Positions 1-8,086 of a stretch of 64,000 nucleotides of DNA are shown piece after piece. The position numbers and the translations under genes are program-made. Location: NCBI RefSeq assembly GCF_014852585.1, contig NZ_JACVBX010000011.1:204019-268018 (forward strand), given 5' to 3'. The notes below the pieces were generated by a model. That model made no database searches. It was not told the origin of the DNA and worked only from the letters and a program-made list of their open reading frames with translations. Every line of letters starts with the position of its first letter. Position 1 is the stretch's first letter. This DNA comes from Pseudomonas sp. PDM18. Lineage in GTDB: Bacteria > Pseudomonadota > Gammaproteobacteria > Pseudomonadales > Pseudomonadaceae.

Positions 1-450
1 GTCCACCTGATTGTGGCGCTGGGCAATCATCGAGGCGGTGGTTCTCGGTAACTTGCGATCGGCGATGCTGCGGTAGAGATAGACCAACAGGCCGCTGCAA
101 TCGAAACCGTCTTCCTCGGTCTGGCCGCCCCAGCGATAGGGTGTGCCGATCAGTTCGTGGGCGCGAGCAACGATGCGTGAGGTGTCCACCGGACTGAAGC
201 GCCGTCGGTCTTCATGGCGCAGCCGGGCGAGCGTGCTCGAACGCTCGCCCAGGCGGGAGACCTGCACGGATTCCGAGTTGCGACGCGCACCTGCTTGGCG
301 TGCAGTGGAGCTGGCGGCGGGGAAGAAGCTCCGGTCGATGGCCGAGGCCTCGCTGCGACGCCAATCCGGGGCGTCCAGCTTATCGGCTAGCGCAATGGGC
401 GCCGCCAGGGTGCAGAGGAGGCAGAAGGGAATCAAGCGGGAAGGGCGCAC
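1..450 (-). CDS. NlpC/P60 (C40) cell-wall peptidase, 3'-truncated by window edge
   Basis: Reading the minus strand from a GTG at 450 gives an export-signal-like N-terminus (basic start, then a Leu/Cys/Ala-rich core ending IALA), a linker of about 80 residues, and the start of an NlpC/P60 domain. The motif GTPYRWGG followed by GFDCSGL is the classic active-site region, with the Cys of DCSG as nucleophile. The family cleaves D-Glu/mDAP-type bonds in peptidoglycan stem peptides in the periplasm. The GTG start is chosen because a GAGGTGA Shine-Dalgarno lies just upstream and no in-frame ATG suits the signal peptide. The catalytic His lies beyond the left edge, so completeness cannot be judged. 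Confidence 0.85.
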   Translation of the reverse strand, partial: MRPSRLIPFCLLCTLAAPIALADKLDAPDWRRSEASAIDRSFFPAASSTARQAGARRNSESVQVSRLGERSSTLARLRHEDRRRFSPVDTSRIVARAHELIGTPYRWGGQTEEDGFDCSGLLVYLYRSIADRKLPRTTASMIAQRHNQVD

Positions 451-595
451 GTCGAGTCACCTCAGGGTGAGCAGGGAAGACGGGCGCCATCGTAGGAATG
501 GCTAGAGAAATGCTATGTAGGATGATTCCGCATGGAGTGAAGGGTGATTCCACGGTGGATGACTGGTCATCTGGCCACGCACCGAAAGCGAAGGC

Positions 596-1021
596 TCAGC
601 GCGCGAACAGCTGGCCGATATCCTTGAAGGCCTTGAACTCCAGGGCATTGCCACAGGGATCGAAGAGAAACAGCGTGGCCTGCTCGCCCACCTGCCCCTG
701 AAAACGCACGTGGGGCTCGATAACGAAATGCATGTTGCGTGCGCGCAGGCGCTGCGCAAGCCGCTCCCAGTCTTCCCAGGGCAGCACCACGCCGAAATGC
801 GGTACTGGCACATCGTGGCCGTCCACCGGGTTGGTGTGCGCCGCCTCCTGGCTGGCGGTGCGCGGGTGCTCATGGATCACCAATTGGTGGCCGAAGAAGT
901 CGAAGTCCACCCACTGGGTGCTGCTGCGGCCTTCGCGGAGGCCCAAGACTTCGCGGTAGAAGCGGCGCGCCAGGGACAGGTCGTAGACCGGAATGGCCAG
1001 GTGGAAAGGCGATAGTGGCAT
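596..1021 (-). CDS. VOC (glyoxalase/dioxygenase fold) family protein
   Basis: A 141-residue protein beginning [15 protein letters not shown] with the beta-alpha-beta-beta-beta architecture of the vicinal oxygen chelate superfamily: [22 protein letters not shown] is the first module and [13 protein letters not shown] opens the second. His at residue 8 and His in the second module are at places where this superfamily binds a divalent metal. Members include glyoxalases, ring-cleaving dioxygenases and thiol transferases, so the substrate cannot be named. It lies 20 bp downstream of the next minus-strand gene and may be co-transcribed with it. Confidence 0.8.
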   Translation of the reverse strand: MPLSPFHLAIPVYDLSLARRFYREVLGLREGRSSTQWVDFDFFGHQLVIHEHPRTASQEAAHTNPVDGHDVPVPHFGVVLPWEDWERLAQRLRARNMHFVIEPHVRFQGQVGEQATLFLFDPCGNALEFKAFKDIGQLFAR

Positions 1022-1041
1022 GGACGTGCTCCCTGTCAGGT

Positions 1042-1503
1042 TCAGGCCGGTACGCTCAGTAATCGCGTGATGCTGGCTTGGGCCGCGTTCATCTCACCCT
1101 CGCGGGCCAGGCGGGTGAACTGCAGCAAAGCATGTTCATGCTCGGCGAGATCCTCAAGGATGTCGCGGTCATCGTCGTCGCCCTCGTCAGCCAGGCTGTC
1201 GTAGCGCTGTACATAGGGCTCCACCAGCATTTCGAGCTTCTCCAGGGTCTGTGGCCAGTCCAGCCCCAGCCAGTCCATTGCGCGCTGGCGGCCTTGCTTT
1301 GCGGCGTGGGCTGTGTCGCCCAGCGGCAGGCCGTGACGCTGCAACAGGCGCGCCATGCGCAGGCCGGTCTGGCGCTCCAGTCGCGCCAGCAGGAGCATCG
1401 ATGACGCCCCCTCCGGCAGTTGCTCGGCCAGGCCGAGGAAGAAGTTTTCGCCGCGGACTTCGCCCAGGTAGGCGGCCTGCAGTTCACTGGCTTGTCGGTG
1501 CAT
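1042..1503 (-). CDS. Conserved hypothetical helical protein (ferritin-like?)
   Basis: A 153-residue, strongly helical acidic protein with no signal peptide. The start is set at the ATG at 1503 because GGGGGA sits just upstream; an ATG farther upstream has no ribosome site. It has a run of acidic residues (DEGDDDDRD) near residues 105-115 followed by EHEHALLQF, and Glu/His-rich helices reminiscent of ferritin-like or rubrerythrin-like bundles, but the pattern is not sufficient to claim metal binding. It is probably transcribed ahead of the VOC gene. Function unknown. Confidence 0.7.
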   Translation of the reverse strand: MHRQASELQAAYLGEVRGENFFLGLAEQLPEGASSMLLLARLERQTGLRMARLLQRHGLPLGDTAHAAKQGRQRAMDWLGLDWPQTLEKLEMLVEPYVQRYDSLADEGDDDDRDILEDLAEHEHALLQFTRLAREGEMNAAQASITRLLSVPA

Positions 1504-1595
1504 GCGTCGGTCCCCCTTTGCTGAATGGGACCAGCCTAGACGATGTGCGCCGGGCATCGAACCCGGCATGTCGTGTCTGGGCCAGAACGGGTCGC

Positions 1596-1919
1596 TCAGC
1601 GTTCGAAACCGTATTCACGCTCGACGCGGCTGATGCGTACGCGGAAGACGCTGTACCAGTCGCGACGGCCGGCCTGCTGGGCCATGCGGTGCTCGGTCTG
1701 CTGCTTCCACTGGCGGATGGCGGATTCGTCGCGCCAGTAGGACACGGTCAGCCCTAAGCCGTCGGAGCCGCGAGCCGACTCGACGCCGAGGAAACCGTCC
1801 TGCTGCGTGGCCAGCTCGAGCATGCGTTCGGCGGTGGCGCCGTAGCCTTCGTCCAGCTCGGTACGCAGGGACGTGAAGGTCACCGCGTAGTAGGGCGGTT
1901 GAGGTGTGCGGGCGATCAT
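1596..1919 (-). CDS. Antibiotic biosynthesis monooxygenase (ABM) domain protein
   Basis: A 107-residue single-domain protein: YYAVTFTSLRTE, then a helix with MLELATQQDGFLGVESARG, then LTVSYWRDESAIRQWKQQTEHRMAQQ. This is the dimeric alpha-beta barrel signature of ABM/heme-degrading-like monooxygenases; the pattern GFLGVE-x-A followed by SYW-x2-E-x-I-x2-W is typical. The start ATG at 1919 overlaps the stop of the upstream amidotransferase-like gene by four bases (ATGA), so the two are translationally coupled and probably act together. Substrate unknown. Confidence 0.85.
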   Translation of the reverse strand: MIARTPQPPYYAVTFTSLRTELDEGYGATAERMLELATQQDGFLGVESARGSDGLGLTVSYWRDESAIRQWKQQTEHRMAQQAGRRDWYSVFRVRISRVEREYGFER

Positions 1920-2662
1920 GCGGGGCTCCTGAGGCGGCTGGGCTCTTGGCTGGATTGATGGCGGAAAGCGGCGGACAGGAGCGCTTCGGCCAGCGGCACA
2001 GCGATTCCGGCCAGCGCCTTGCGCTCGGGCTGGAACAGCGTGGCGACGAAGAACGGATGATCGCTCGCTTCCAGTGCGCGGATGTTGCCGTCCTCGCCAT
2101 GGGCGCAGGCGCGCAGCGAGCCGCCGAACAGATCGTCCTGAAGTTCCGGGTTGACCCCGTACCGGCAGTGATAGCCTTCGCGGATTTCCGGCAGGCCATA
2201 AATCGCCGCCAGGTGCGAGCCGGCGATGAGGCGGATGGTCTCGCTGACTTCCACCAGCGAACAGGGCAGGGCATGCACCACCGGGCGCGCCGCTTGGGGA
2301 TCCAGCTCGGAATGGGCCGCGTCGCTCCAGCCGAGGACGTTGCGGGCGTGCTCCAGCAGGGCGTGCTGGAAGCCGCCGCAAGTGCCGAGGAAGGGCACCT
2401 GGTTTTCGCGGGCGAAGGTGATCGCCTGCAGCGCGCCTTCGGTGTTGAGGTAAGGGCTGCCGGGGATGCACCAGAAGCCGGAATAAACCTCCAGATCCAA
2501 GCCTTGGGCGAGGCGCGGAGTGTCCAGCCAGTCCAGGCGCAGGGTGCCCGAATGCGGCAGCAGCGATTGCTGCAGGGCCAGGGGAATTGCCCAGTGGGCA
2601 GTGACGCGACTGTCACGGTCGCCGATCAGGCCTATGCGCAGTGCTTTACGACGTTTTCCCAT
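1916..2662 (-). CDS. CTP synthase C-terminal-like class I glutamine amidotransferase
   Basis: A 248-residue stand-alone protein resembling the glutaminase half of CTP synthase without the synthetase half. A nucleophile-elbow Cys is visible at residue 95 in FLGTCGGFQHALLE, and a CTP-synthase-like segment GYHCRYGVNPEL follows near residue 163. At the C-terminus HPFFVATLFQPER matches the CTP synthase motif HPxFxATQFHPE except that the catalytic His is Gln (residue 211), so normal glutaminase chemistry is doubtful. It heads a two-gene operon with the ABM protein and is divergent from a LysR regulator at 2770. The ATG is preceded by AGGGGAACACAGG. Confidence 0.8.
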   Translation of the reverse strand: MGKRRKALRIGLIGDRDSRVTAHWAIPLALQQSLLPHSGTLRLDWLDTPRLAQGLDLEVYSGFWCIPGSPYLNTEGALQAITFARENQVPFLGTCGGFQHALLEHARNVLGWSDAAHSELDPQAARPVVHALPCSLVEVSETIRLIAGSHLAAIYGLPEIREGYHCRYGVNPELQDDLFGGSLRACAHGEDGNIRALEASDHPFFVATLFQPERKALAGIAVPLAEALLSAAFRHQSSQEPSRLRSPA

Positions 2663-2769
2663 CCTGTGTTCCCCTGGCGTCGTGGCCCATTGGCGGGCCC
2701 ATGGGAGGCAATTTATAGTTGCGCAGGTGCAATCGAAAATGGGCGGTTGCGCAACCTTGGAGTGCGTCG

Positions 2770-3642
2770 ATGCAATACCGTCTGGAATACGCCGATCTCG
2801 CTCTGGTGCTGGCGCTGGTGCGTGGGGGCAGCCTTGCGCGCGCCTCGGAATTGCTCGAGGTAGACGTCTCCACCGTTTTCCGCGCTGTGCGCCGGCTGGA
2901 AAAGGCATTGGGCACCGCGCTGTTCGAGAAGGGCCGCAATGGCTACCTGGCCACCGCCACCGCGCAGCAACTGGCGACTCAGGCGGAACTGGCCGAACAG
3001 GCGCTTGAGGCGGCGCGCCTTGGCTTGGAGCAGGGCCACGATGTGCTCAGCGGCACCGTGCGCCTGACCTGTTCCGATACCGTGCTGCAGGGGTTGCTGC
3101 TCCCAGCCCTGGCGCGCTTCATGAAGCGCTACCCGGCGTTGAACCTGGAGCTGACCACCTCCAACGCCTTCGCCAACCTCAGCCGCCGCGACGCCGACAT
3201 TGCCCTGCGCCTGACCAACGCGCCGCCGGAGCATCTTGTGGGACGCAAGCTGGGAGAGGTGCACTACGTCCTCTGTGCCCACCGCGATTACCTGGCTGAG
3301 CAGGGCGACCGTCCCTGGCAGGATATGAGCTGGATCGCACCGGATGACTTTCTGCCCGACCACTCCAGCGTTGCCTGGCGCCGCCAGGTGTTCCCGACGG
3401 TACTGCCGGCGTATCGCTGCAACAGCATGCTGTCGGTCCTCGATCTGTGCCGAGCGGGCCTGGGGCTGGCGGCGCTGCCGGCGTTCCTGCTGCGCCCGGA
3501 CGACGGGTTGCAGGTGCTGGAGCCGGAGCTGCCCGGCTGCAGCATCCATCTCTGGTTGCTGACCCGGCCGGACTGCCGGGCGTTGCGGGCGGTGGTGACG
3601 CTGTTCGAGGAACTGGCCGGGAGTATTCGTTTGCCGGCCTGA
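2770..3642 (+). CDS. LysR-type transcriptional regulator
   Basis: A 290-residue LTTR. The winged helix-turn-helix occupies residues 1-60 (DLALVLALVRGGSLARASELLEVDVSTVFRAVRRLEKALGTALF), followed by a substrate-binding domain whose beta strand VRLTCSDTVLQGLLLPALARF opens near residue 90. The ATG at 2770 is used rather than earlier in-frame codons because the HTH begins immediately. It is transcribed divergently from the amidotransferase/ABM pair with about 107 bp between starts, the usual arrangement for an LTTR controlling its neighbour. The ligand is unknown. Confidence 0.88.
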   Translation: MQYRLEYADLALVLALVRGGSLARASELLEVDVSTVFRAVRRLEKALGTALFEKGRNGYLATATAQQLATQAELAEQALEAARLGLEQGHDVLSGTVRLTCSDTVLQGLLLPALARFMKRYPALNLELTTSNAFANLSRRDADIALRLTNAPPEHLVGRKLGEVHYVLCAHRDYLAEQGDRPWQDMSWIAPDDFLPDHSSVAWRRQVFPTVLPAYRCNSMLSVLDLCRAGLGLAALPAFLLRPDDGLQVLEPELPGCSIHLWLLTRPDCRALRAVVTLFEELAGSIRLPA

Positions 3643-3646
3643 ACGA

Positions 3647-3674
3647 AAAGACCCCGCTACGAGGCGGGGTCTTT
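3647..3674. terminator. Bidirectional intrinsic terminator
   Basis: AAAGACCCCGC and GCGGGGTCTTT form an 11-bp perfect stem around a six-base loop. It separates the convergent LysR gene (ending 3642) and the Tyr/Pro-rich gene (ending 3690); T runs exist on both strands within the arms. Confidence 0.85.
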
Positions 3675-3689
3675 GGTCTGTAGCAGTAC

Positions 3690-4076
3690 TTACCAGTGAC
3701 GGTAGTGCCCCGGCGGGCCGTAGTAGCCGGGGCCGTAATAGCGCGGCGGACCATAATAGCGGGGCGGGCCGTAGTAGCGCGGGCCGGGCACCACCACGAC
3801 CGGTCGGTAGACTGGCTGATACACCGGTTGATATACGGGCTGGTAGACCGGCGCCGGCTGGTAGTACACCGGTGGCGGCGGGTAATAGGCGACCGGTGGC
3901 GGCGGAGCGTAATAAGGCGCCGGCGCGGGTTGCGAGCCGGCGACCACTGCACCCCCGACAACGGCGCCGACCACCGCGCCGATCGCGGCGGCATCGGTGT
4001 TGCTATTGGCCGCGGCCTGGCCGGCGAGGGCAAGGCCGGCGCAGAGCAGGGCGATCTGGGGGAGACGGTGAAGCAT
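3690..4076 (-). CDS. Secreted Tyr/Pro-rich low-complexity protein with glycine-zipper segment
   Basis: A 128-residue exported protein. The start ATG at 4076 follows a strong AGGAGGT. Residues 1-23 form a signal peptide ending AGQAAA, followed by a small-residue stretch AAAIGAVVGAVVGGAVVAG typical of glycine-zipper outer-membrane or periplasmic proteins. The remainder is low complexity: tandem PVYQ units (QPVYQPVYQPVYRP), a VVVV tract, then tandem RYYGPP units ending in GHYRHW. Similar YXPP-rich proteins are common and uncharacterised in Pseudomonas. Function unknown; a wall- or matrix-associated role is only a guess. Confidence 0.8.
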   Translation of the reverse strand: MLHRLPQIALLCAGLALAGQAAANSNTDAAAIGAVVGAVVGGAVVAGSQPAPAPYYAPPPPVAYYPPPPVYYQPAPVYQPVYQPVYQPVYRPVVVVPGPRYYGPPRYYGPPRYYGPGYYGPPGHYRHW

Positions 4077-4301
4077 GATGCACCTCCTGAGGAACCCGGC
4101 GAGAAACCAGGTATCTATGAGACATCGGCCTCGAAAGAATCGTAACGCCGCCGGTGTAAAGGTTGTGTAAATGGCGCCGTACGGCTCTGCCACGGGCATC
4201 GCGTGTATCAGCCTGCAATATATCCATCTGCTGCCGCAGCCTTCGGGCTGGTAAGGTGGCGCCTTTCGCGTTTTTTCCATGAAGAATCAGGGAGACTTTC
4301 C

Positions 4302-4628
4302 ATGCCCTTCAATCGAGTGACTTTCCTGTCGCTTCTCGCTGTCGCCGCCCTTGCCGGTTGCAGTTCCAAGGATTCCTCGTCCGACGCCGCCCAGCCGGCC
4401 GCGGACGACTCGTCGGCCATGACCGGCACCTGTCACGCCAAGGCGGTGCAGTCGATCATCGGCAAGGTCGTCAATCCGACCCTGACCGAGGAAGCTCGCC
4501 GCGACGCCGGCGCCAGCGTTGCCCGCGTGCTCACCCCACACCAGCCGGTGACCATGGAGTACAACTCGCAGCGCCTGAACATCGATGTCGATGATAACCA
4601 GGTGGTGAAGCAGGTCTCCTGCGGCTGA
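4302..4628 (+). CDS. I78-family peptidase inhibitor lipoprotein
   Basis: A 108-residue lipoprotein: the signal peptide ends in the lipobox LAGC (Cys about residue 19), then a Ser/Asp/Ala linker, then an I78 inhibitor domain. The diagnostic spacing is visible: CHAKAVQSIIGK, TEEARRDAGASVARVLTPHQPVTMEY, RLNIDVDDNQVVKQVSCG, with two Cys likely forming the domain disulfide. I78 proteins inhibit serine proteases or protect the periplasm from them. The ATG at 4302 has AGGGAGA upstream. Confidence 0.87.
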   Translation: MPFNRVTFLSLLAVAALAGCSSKDSSSDAAQPAADDSSAMTGTCHAKAVQSIIGKVVNPTLTEEARRDAGASVARVLTPHQPVTMEYNSQRLNIDVDDNQVVKQVSCG

Positions 4629-4652
4629 GCCCTCCGCCAGCCAGCGCCCATG

Positions 4653-4681
4653 AAAAAGCCCCGCCTAGGCGGGGCTTTTTC
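4653..4681. terminator. Bidirectional intrinsic terminator
   Basis: AAAAAGCCCCGCC-TA-GGCGGGGCTTTTT forms a 13-bp stem with A and T tails, between the convergent I78 inhibitor gene and the small exported-protein gene ending at 4696. Confidence 0.9.
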
Positions 4682-4695
4682 GTTTCCAGTGCGGG

Positions 4696-4953
4696 TCAGC
4701 GGTTGGCGGGCTTCTTGATTACGCGCAGCGCCTGGCTCGACTGGTTGACGCACTCCTTGTAATCGCCGGCCTTCTTCGCCGCCTCGGCCTTGGCGACATA
4801 CTCGTGAACCACATTGACCTTCACGCCGGTGGCGTTGGGATTGGCGGTCTTGAGGAAGTCGGTGATCTGCTGCAGGTTGCCGTCGCACAGTGCGCTATCA
4901 GCGAAGGCGGGTACGGAAAACACCATGGCCAGGAGCAGGGCATACTTTTTCAT
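4696..4953 (-). CDS. Small exported protein, conserved hypothetical
   Basis: An 85-residue protein with a clear signal peptide (MKKYALLLAMVFSVPAFA) and a mature part of about 65 residues containing two Cys (LCDGNL and KECVNQSSQALRV), probably one periplasmic disulfide. The ATG at 4953 has GAGGAG upstream. Small helical periplasmic proteins of this type are widespread in Pseudomonas without known function. Confidence 0.78.
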   Translation of the reverse strand: MKKYALLLAMVFSVPAFADSALCDGNLQQITDFLKTANPNATGVKVNVVHEYVAKAEAAKKAGDYKECVNQSSQALRVIKKPANR

Positions 4954-5075
4954 CCAGGTTCTCCTCGATTTTCGATGCGCAAGTCTCGCGGCTGCGTAGC
5001 TTGCTAAGTGTCGACCTGCTGGCGACCTGCAAGATTCATTTCAATTTCCGCAACAAGGGTTGAGGTCGTAGCGCT

Positions 5076-5999
5076 TCATAGCGCACTGAAGCGCTGCTCC
5101 AGGCCTTGGTTGCGGAAGTGCTCGATGACGTAATCGACGAATACCCGCGTCTTTGCCGGCAGTAGTTTCTGCGCGGCGTAGTAGAGCGCGGTGTTGCCGG
5201 CGTTCACGTACCACTCCGGCAACACGCGCACCAGGCGCCCGCTGTCCAGGTAGGGCACGGCGTGCTGCATGCTCACCAGGGTCACGCCCAGATCCATGAG
5301 GGCGGCGACGCACGCGGCTTCCGGGTCACTGAAGGTCATGCGCTCCTTCAGCGCGATCGGCGCCTGGGCCTGCTGGCGATTGGTCAATGGCCAGGGGCGC
5401 ACGCGGCCAGTCTGCGGCGAGCGGATGCGGATGCCATCGTGGCTGGGCAGGTCCGACGGATAACGGATTGCCGGACGGCCGTCGAGGTAGGCCGGCGAGG
5501 CCAGCAGCACCAGGTGCGCGGGGCTCAGCTTGCGCGCCACGACGCCGGGCGGCAGCTCGAAGCCGCCACCGATGGCCGCGTCGAAGCCTTCGGCGATGAG
5601 GTCGACCTGGCGATTGTCGAAGTGCCAATCCGGGCGAATTGCCGGGTAGCGCCCGAGGAATTCTCCCAGCAGCGGCAGGATGTAGTCGCGGCCGAACACC
5701 AGCCCCATGCTGACCTTCAGCATGCCGCTGGGCTGGCCGTCGGCGCTCGCCAGGTTGGCGATGGCGCTCTGCAGGCTGGCCAGGCCGCCGCTGGCCTCGA
5801 CGAGAAATCGCTCGCCGGATTCGGTCAGTGTCAGGCTGCGGGTACTACGCTGGAACAGCCGCACGCCCAGGTTGTTCTCCAGCCGCGCCACGTTCTTGCT
5901 CACGGCCGCCGGGGTCAGGCCCAGGCGCCGCGCCGCGGCGGCAAAGCTGCCGGCCTCGGCGCTGCGGACGAAGCATTCGATACTGATCAGGCTTTCCAT
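5076..5999 (-). CDS. LysR-type transcriptional regulator (CrgA-like)
   Basis: A 307-residue LTTR beginning MESLISIECFVRSAEAGSFAAAARRLGLTPAAVSKNVARLENNLGVRLFQRSTRSLTLTESG, the signature of the large CrgA/DsdC-like proteobacterial branch. The effector domain opens at GMLKVSMGLVFGRDYILPLL near residue 93. It is divergent from the SDR gene at 6123, with about 120 bp between starts, and most likely regulates that gene. Confidence 0.9.
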   Translation of the reverse strand: MESLISIECFVRSAEAGSFAAAARRLGLTPAAVSKNVARLENNLGVRLFQRSTRSLTLTESGERFLVEASGGLASLQSAIANLASADGQPSGMLKVSMGLVFGRDYILPLLGEFLGRYPAIRPDWHFDNRQVDLIAEGFDAAIGGGFELPPGVVARKLSPAHLVLLASPAYLDGRPAIRYPSDLPSHDGIRIRSPQTGRVRPWPLTNRQQAQAPIALKERMTFSDPEAACVAALMDLGVTLVSMQHAVPYLDSGRLVRVLPEWYVNAGNTALYYAAQKLLPAKTRVFVDYVIEHFRNQGLEQRFSAL

Positions 6000-6122
6000 G
6001 GGTGGTATTCCGGACGTTTGGTATCGACTGAATATAGCGATTACTGGCTACCGAGTGACGAGTCCGAGAGGGAAACTGGCCCCGTCGAACTTACTCCCCC
6101 ACTAGATTCCTGGAGACATCAA

Positions 6123-6881
6123 ATGACCACCACGCAAACCACTCAATCCCTCGCCGGCAAAGTCGCTTTCGTACAGGGCGGCTCCCGCGGCATCGGCGCC
6201 GCCATCGTGCAGCGCCTGGCCCGCGAAGGCGCTGCCGTGGCCTTCACCTACGTCAGTTCGGCGCAGAAGGCCGAAGACCTCGCCGCCAGCATTGAGGCCG
6301 CTGGCGGCCGCGCCCTGGCCCTGAAGGCCGACAGCGGCGATGCAGCTTCGGTGCAGCAGGCCATCGACACCGCGGCTCAGCGCCTGGGCGGCATCGACAT
6401 CCTGGTGAACAACGCCGGCGTGCTGGCCATCGCCCCGGTGGAAGAATTCAGCCTGGAAGACCTCGACCGCACCCTGGCGGTGAACGTGCGCAGCGTCTTC
6501 GTCGCCATCCAGGCCGCCGCGCGGCACATGGGGCAGGGCGGACGCATCATCACCATCGGCAGCACCAACGCTGACCGCATGCCCTTCGGTGGCGGCGCCG
6601 TCTACGCCATGAGCAAGTCGGCCATCGTCGGCCTGACCAAGGGGCTGGCCCGTGACCTCGGCCCGCGCGGCATCACCGTGAACAACGTGCAGCCCGGCCC
6701 GGTAGACACCGACATGAACCCGGCCGACAGCGACTTCGCGGCCTCCCTGATGGACCTGATGGCGGTGGGTCGTTATGGCAGGGCGGAAGAAATTGCCGCC
6801 TTTGTCGCCTACCTCGCGGGTCCGGAAGCCGGTTACATCACCGGTGCCAGCCTGACCATCGACGGCGGCTTCGGGGCCTGA
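6123..6881 (+). CDS. SDR-family NAD(P)-dependent oxidoreductase (3-oxoacyl-ACP reductase-like)
   Basis: A 252-residue classical short-chain dehydrogenase. The Rossmann motif is GGSRGIGAAI (residues about 18-27), followed by NNAGV, the catalytic Ser in TIGSTNADR, and YAMSKSA with catalytic Tyr and Lys. PGPVDTDMNP and the C-terminal YITGASLTIDGGFGA are typical of the FabG/quinone-reductase-like clade. The ATG at 6123 is the first that keeps only a short leader. Divergent CrgA-like regulator upstream. The carbonyl substrate cannot be deduced. Confidence 0.9.
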   Translation: MTTTQTTQSLAGKVAFVQGGSRGIGAAIVQRLAREGAAVAFTYVSSAQKAEDLAASIEAAGGRALALKADSGDAASVQQAIDTAAQRLGGIDILVNNAGVLAIAPVEEFSLEDLDRTLAVNVRSVFVAIQAAARHMGQGGRIITIGSTNADRMPFGGGAVYAMSKSAIVGLTKGLARDLGPRGITVNNVQPGPVDTDMNPADSDFAASLMDLMAVGRYGRAEEIAAFVAYLAGPEAGYITGASLTIDGGFGA

Positions 6882-6912
6882 TCGACTCTTGGTAAGAACA
6901 GCGCGGCCGGGC

Positions 6913-8001
6913 TCAGGCCCGGTCGCGGCTCTGGATGTTCCAGTGCTCGGAGGTGGCGGCGAGTTTTTCCGAGAGCATCTCCACTTGTTCATACAGACGC
7001 AGGGTGAGCCAGTAGAAACCCTGCTTCTCGAAGGAGTCGGTGAGGTTGTGCGGCCGTACCGGCAGGTTGTCCAGGCCCTGGCAGGCCTGTACCAGCTTAC
7101 TGGTGCGACTGAACTTCAGGGCGTGGGCCGATTGCAGCAGCAGGCGGCCGATGATCTGCCGGTGCGAGTCGAGGCTGGCCGGCACCGGTTCTATCTCCCC
7201 GGCCTCGGCGGCGAACTGCCGCGAGGCGATCAGCGATTCCAGGGTGCCCATGATTGCGCGGTGGATGCGCTGGAGAATCTCCAGCTCGCGTAGCGGCATC
7301 GCAGTCTCCTTCGATACCGGCCCCAGATGAGCGCGGGATGCCACCAGGCGGTGGTCCAGTTCCTCCAGTTGGCGGGCGAAATGCTCAGGCGTGAAGTCGT
7401 GGTTGGACGACAGCTGTCCGTACATCCGCGCGCAGGCCCGCAGGTTGTCCGAGAGCAGGTAGCGCCAGACGTAGACCGCCCGCAGCGGGTAGATCTGCGA
7501 GAACAACAGCGCCACCGCGACGCCGATCAGCACGTTGGCCGAGCGCCACAGCCCTTCGGTGAAACCCGTTTCACCGGGGCCGGCGACGATGCACATGGTT
7601 ATACCCGCCAGCAGCGCGACGTAGCCGGGCCTGCGGATCGCATAGAAGGCCGAGGCCGCACCCAGCACCGACATGGTCAGGTAGGTGAGGGTGAGCGAAC
7701 GGGTCTGGTCGTAGATCGCGATCACGCACAAGCCCAGCGCCGCGCCGACCAGGGTGCCCATCACGCGCTCGTAGGATTTGCCGCGAATCGTCCCTTGGTG
7801 CACCAGCCCGCCCATCACCACCAGCACCGTCACCGAAGCCCAGAGACCGTGGGGTAATTTCAGAGCGCTGGTCAGCAGCATCGAGGCGAGCAGCGCGAGG
7901 CCGACGCGCACGCAGTGAATCCAGGCGGCATAGCGATAGCGTGTGTAGGGATTGGCCAGGCGACGGAACGGCAGGGTGAGGATCGAGGGTTGCTTCGCCA
8001 A
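6913..8001 (-). CDS. FUSC-family inner-membrane protein (aromatic acid exporter-like)
   Basis: A 362-residue protein with about six hydrophobic segments in the first 175 residues (including VGLALLASMLLTSALKL, GLWASVTVLVVMGGLV, TLVGAALGLCVIAIYD and YVALLAGITMCIVAGPG) followed by a soluble helical C-terminal half. The RGKSYERVMGTLVGAALG segment is the FUSC/DUF893 signature shared with YccS/YhcP/AaeB-like permeases, which are linked to efflux of aromatic acids or toxic metabolites. It is convergent with the SDR gene, 31 bp away. Cargo unknown. Confidence 0.85.
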   Translation of the reverse strand: MAKQPSILTLPFRRLANPYTRYRYAAWIHCVRVGLALLASMLLTSALKLPHGLWASVTVLVVMGGLVHQGTIRGKSYERVMGTLVGAALGLCVIAIYDQTRSLTLTYLTMSVLGAASAFYAIRRPGYVALLAGITMCIVAGPGETGFTEGLWRSANVLIGVAVALLFSQIYPLRAVYVWRYLLSDNLRACARMYGQLSSNHDFTPEHFARQLEELDHRLVASRAHLGPVSKETAMPLRELEILQRIHRAIMGTLESLIASRQFAAEAGEIEPVPASLDSHRQIIGRLLLQSAHALKFSRTSKLVQACQGLDNLPVRPHNLTDSFEKQGFYWLTLRLYEQVEMLSEKLAATSEHWNIQSRDRA

Positions 8002-8086
8002 GGGAAGCGGCTCCTGTGCGGGTGCGGCGATGCAGCAAGGTTAGCCGCTCCCAGCCGGCAGGGGCGGCCTTGAGTCAATCTCCTGG

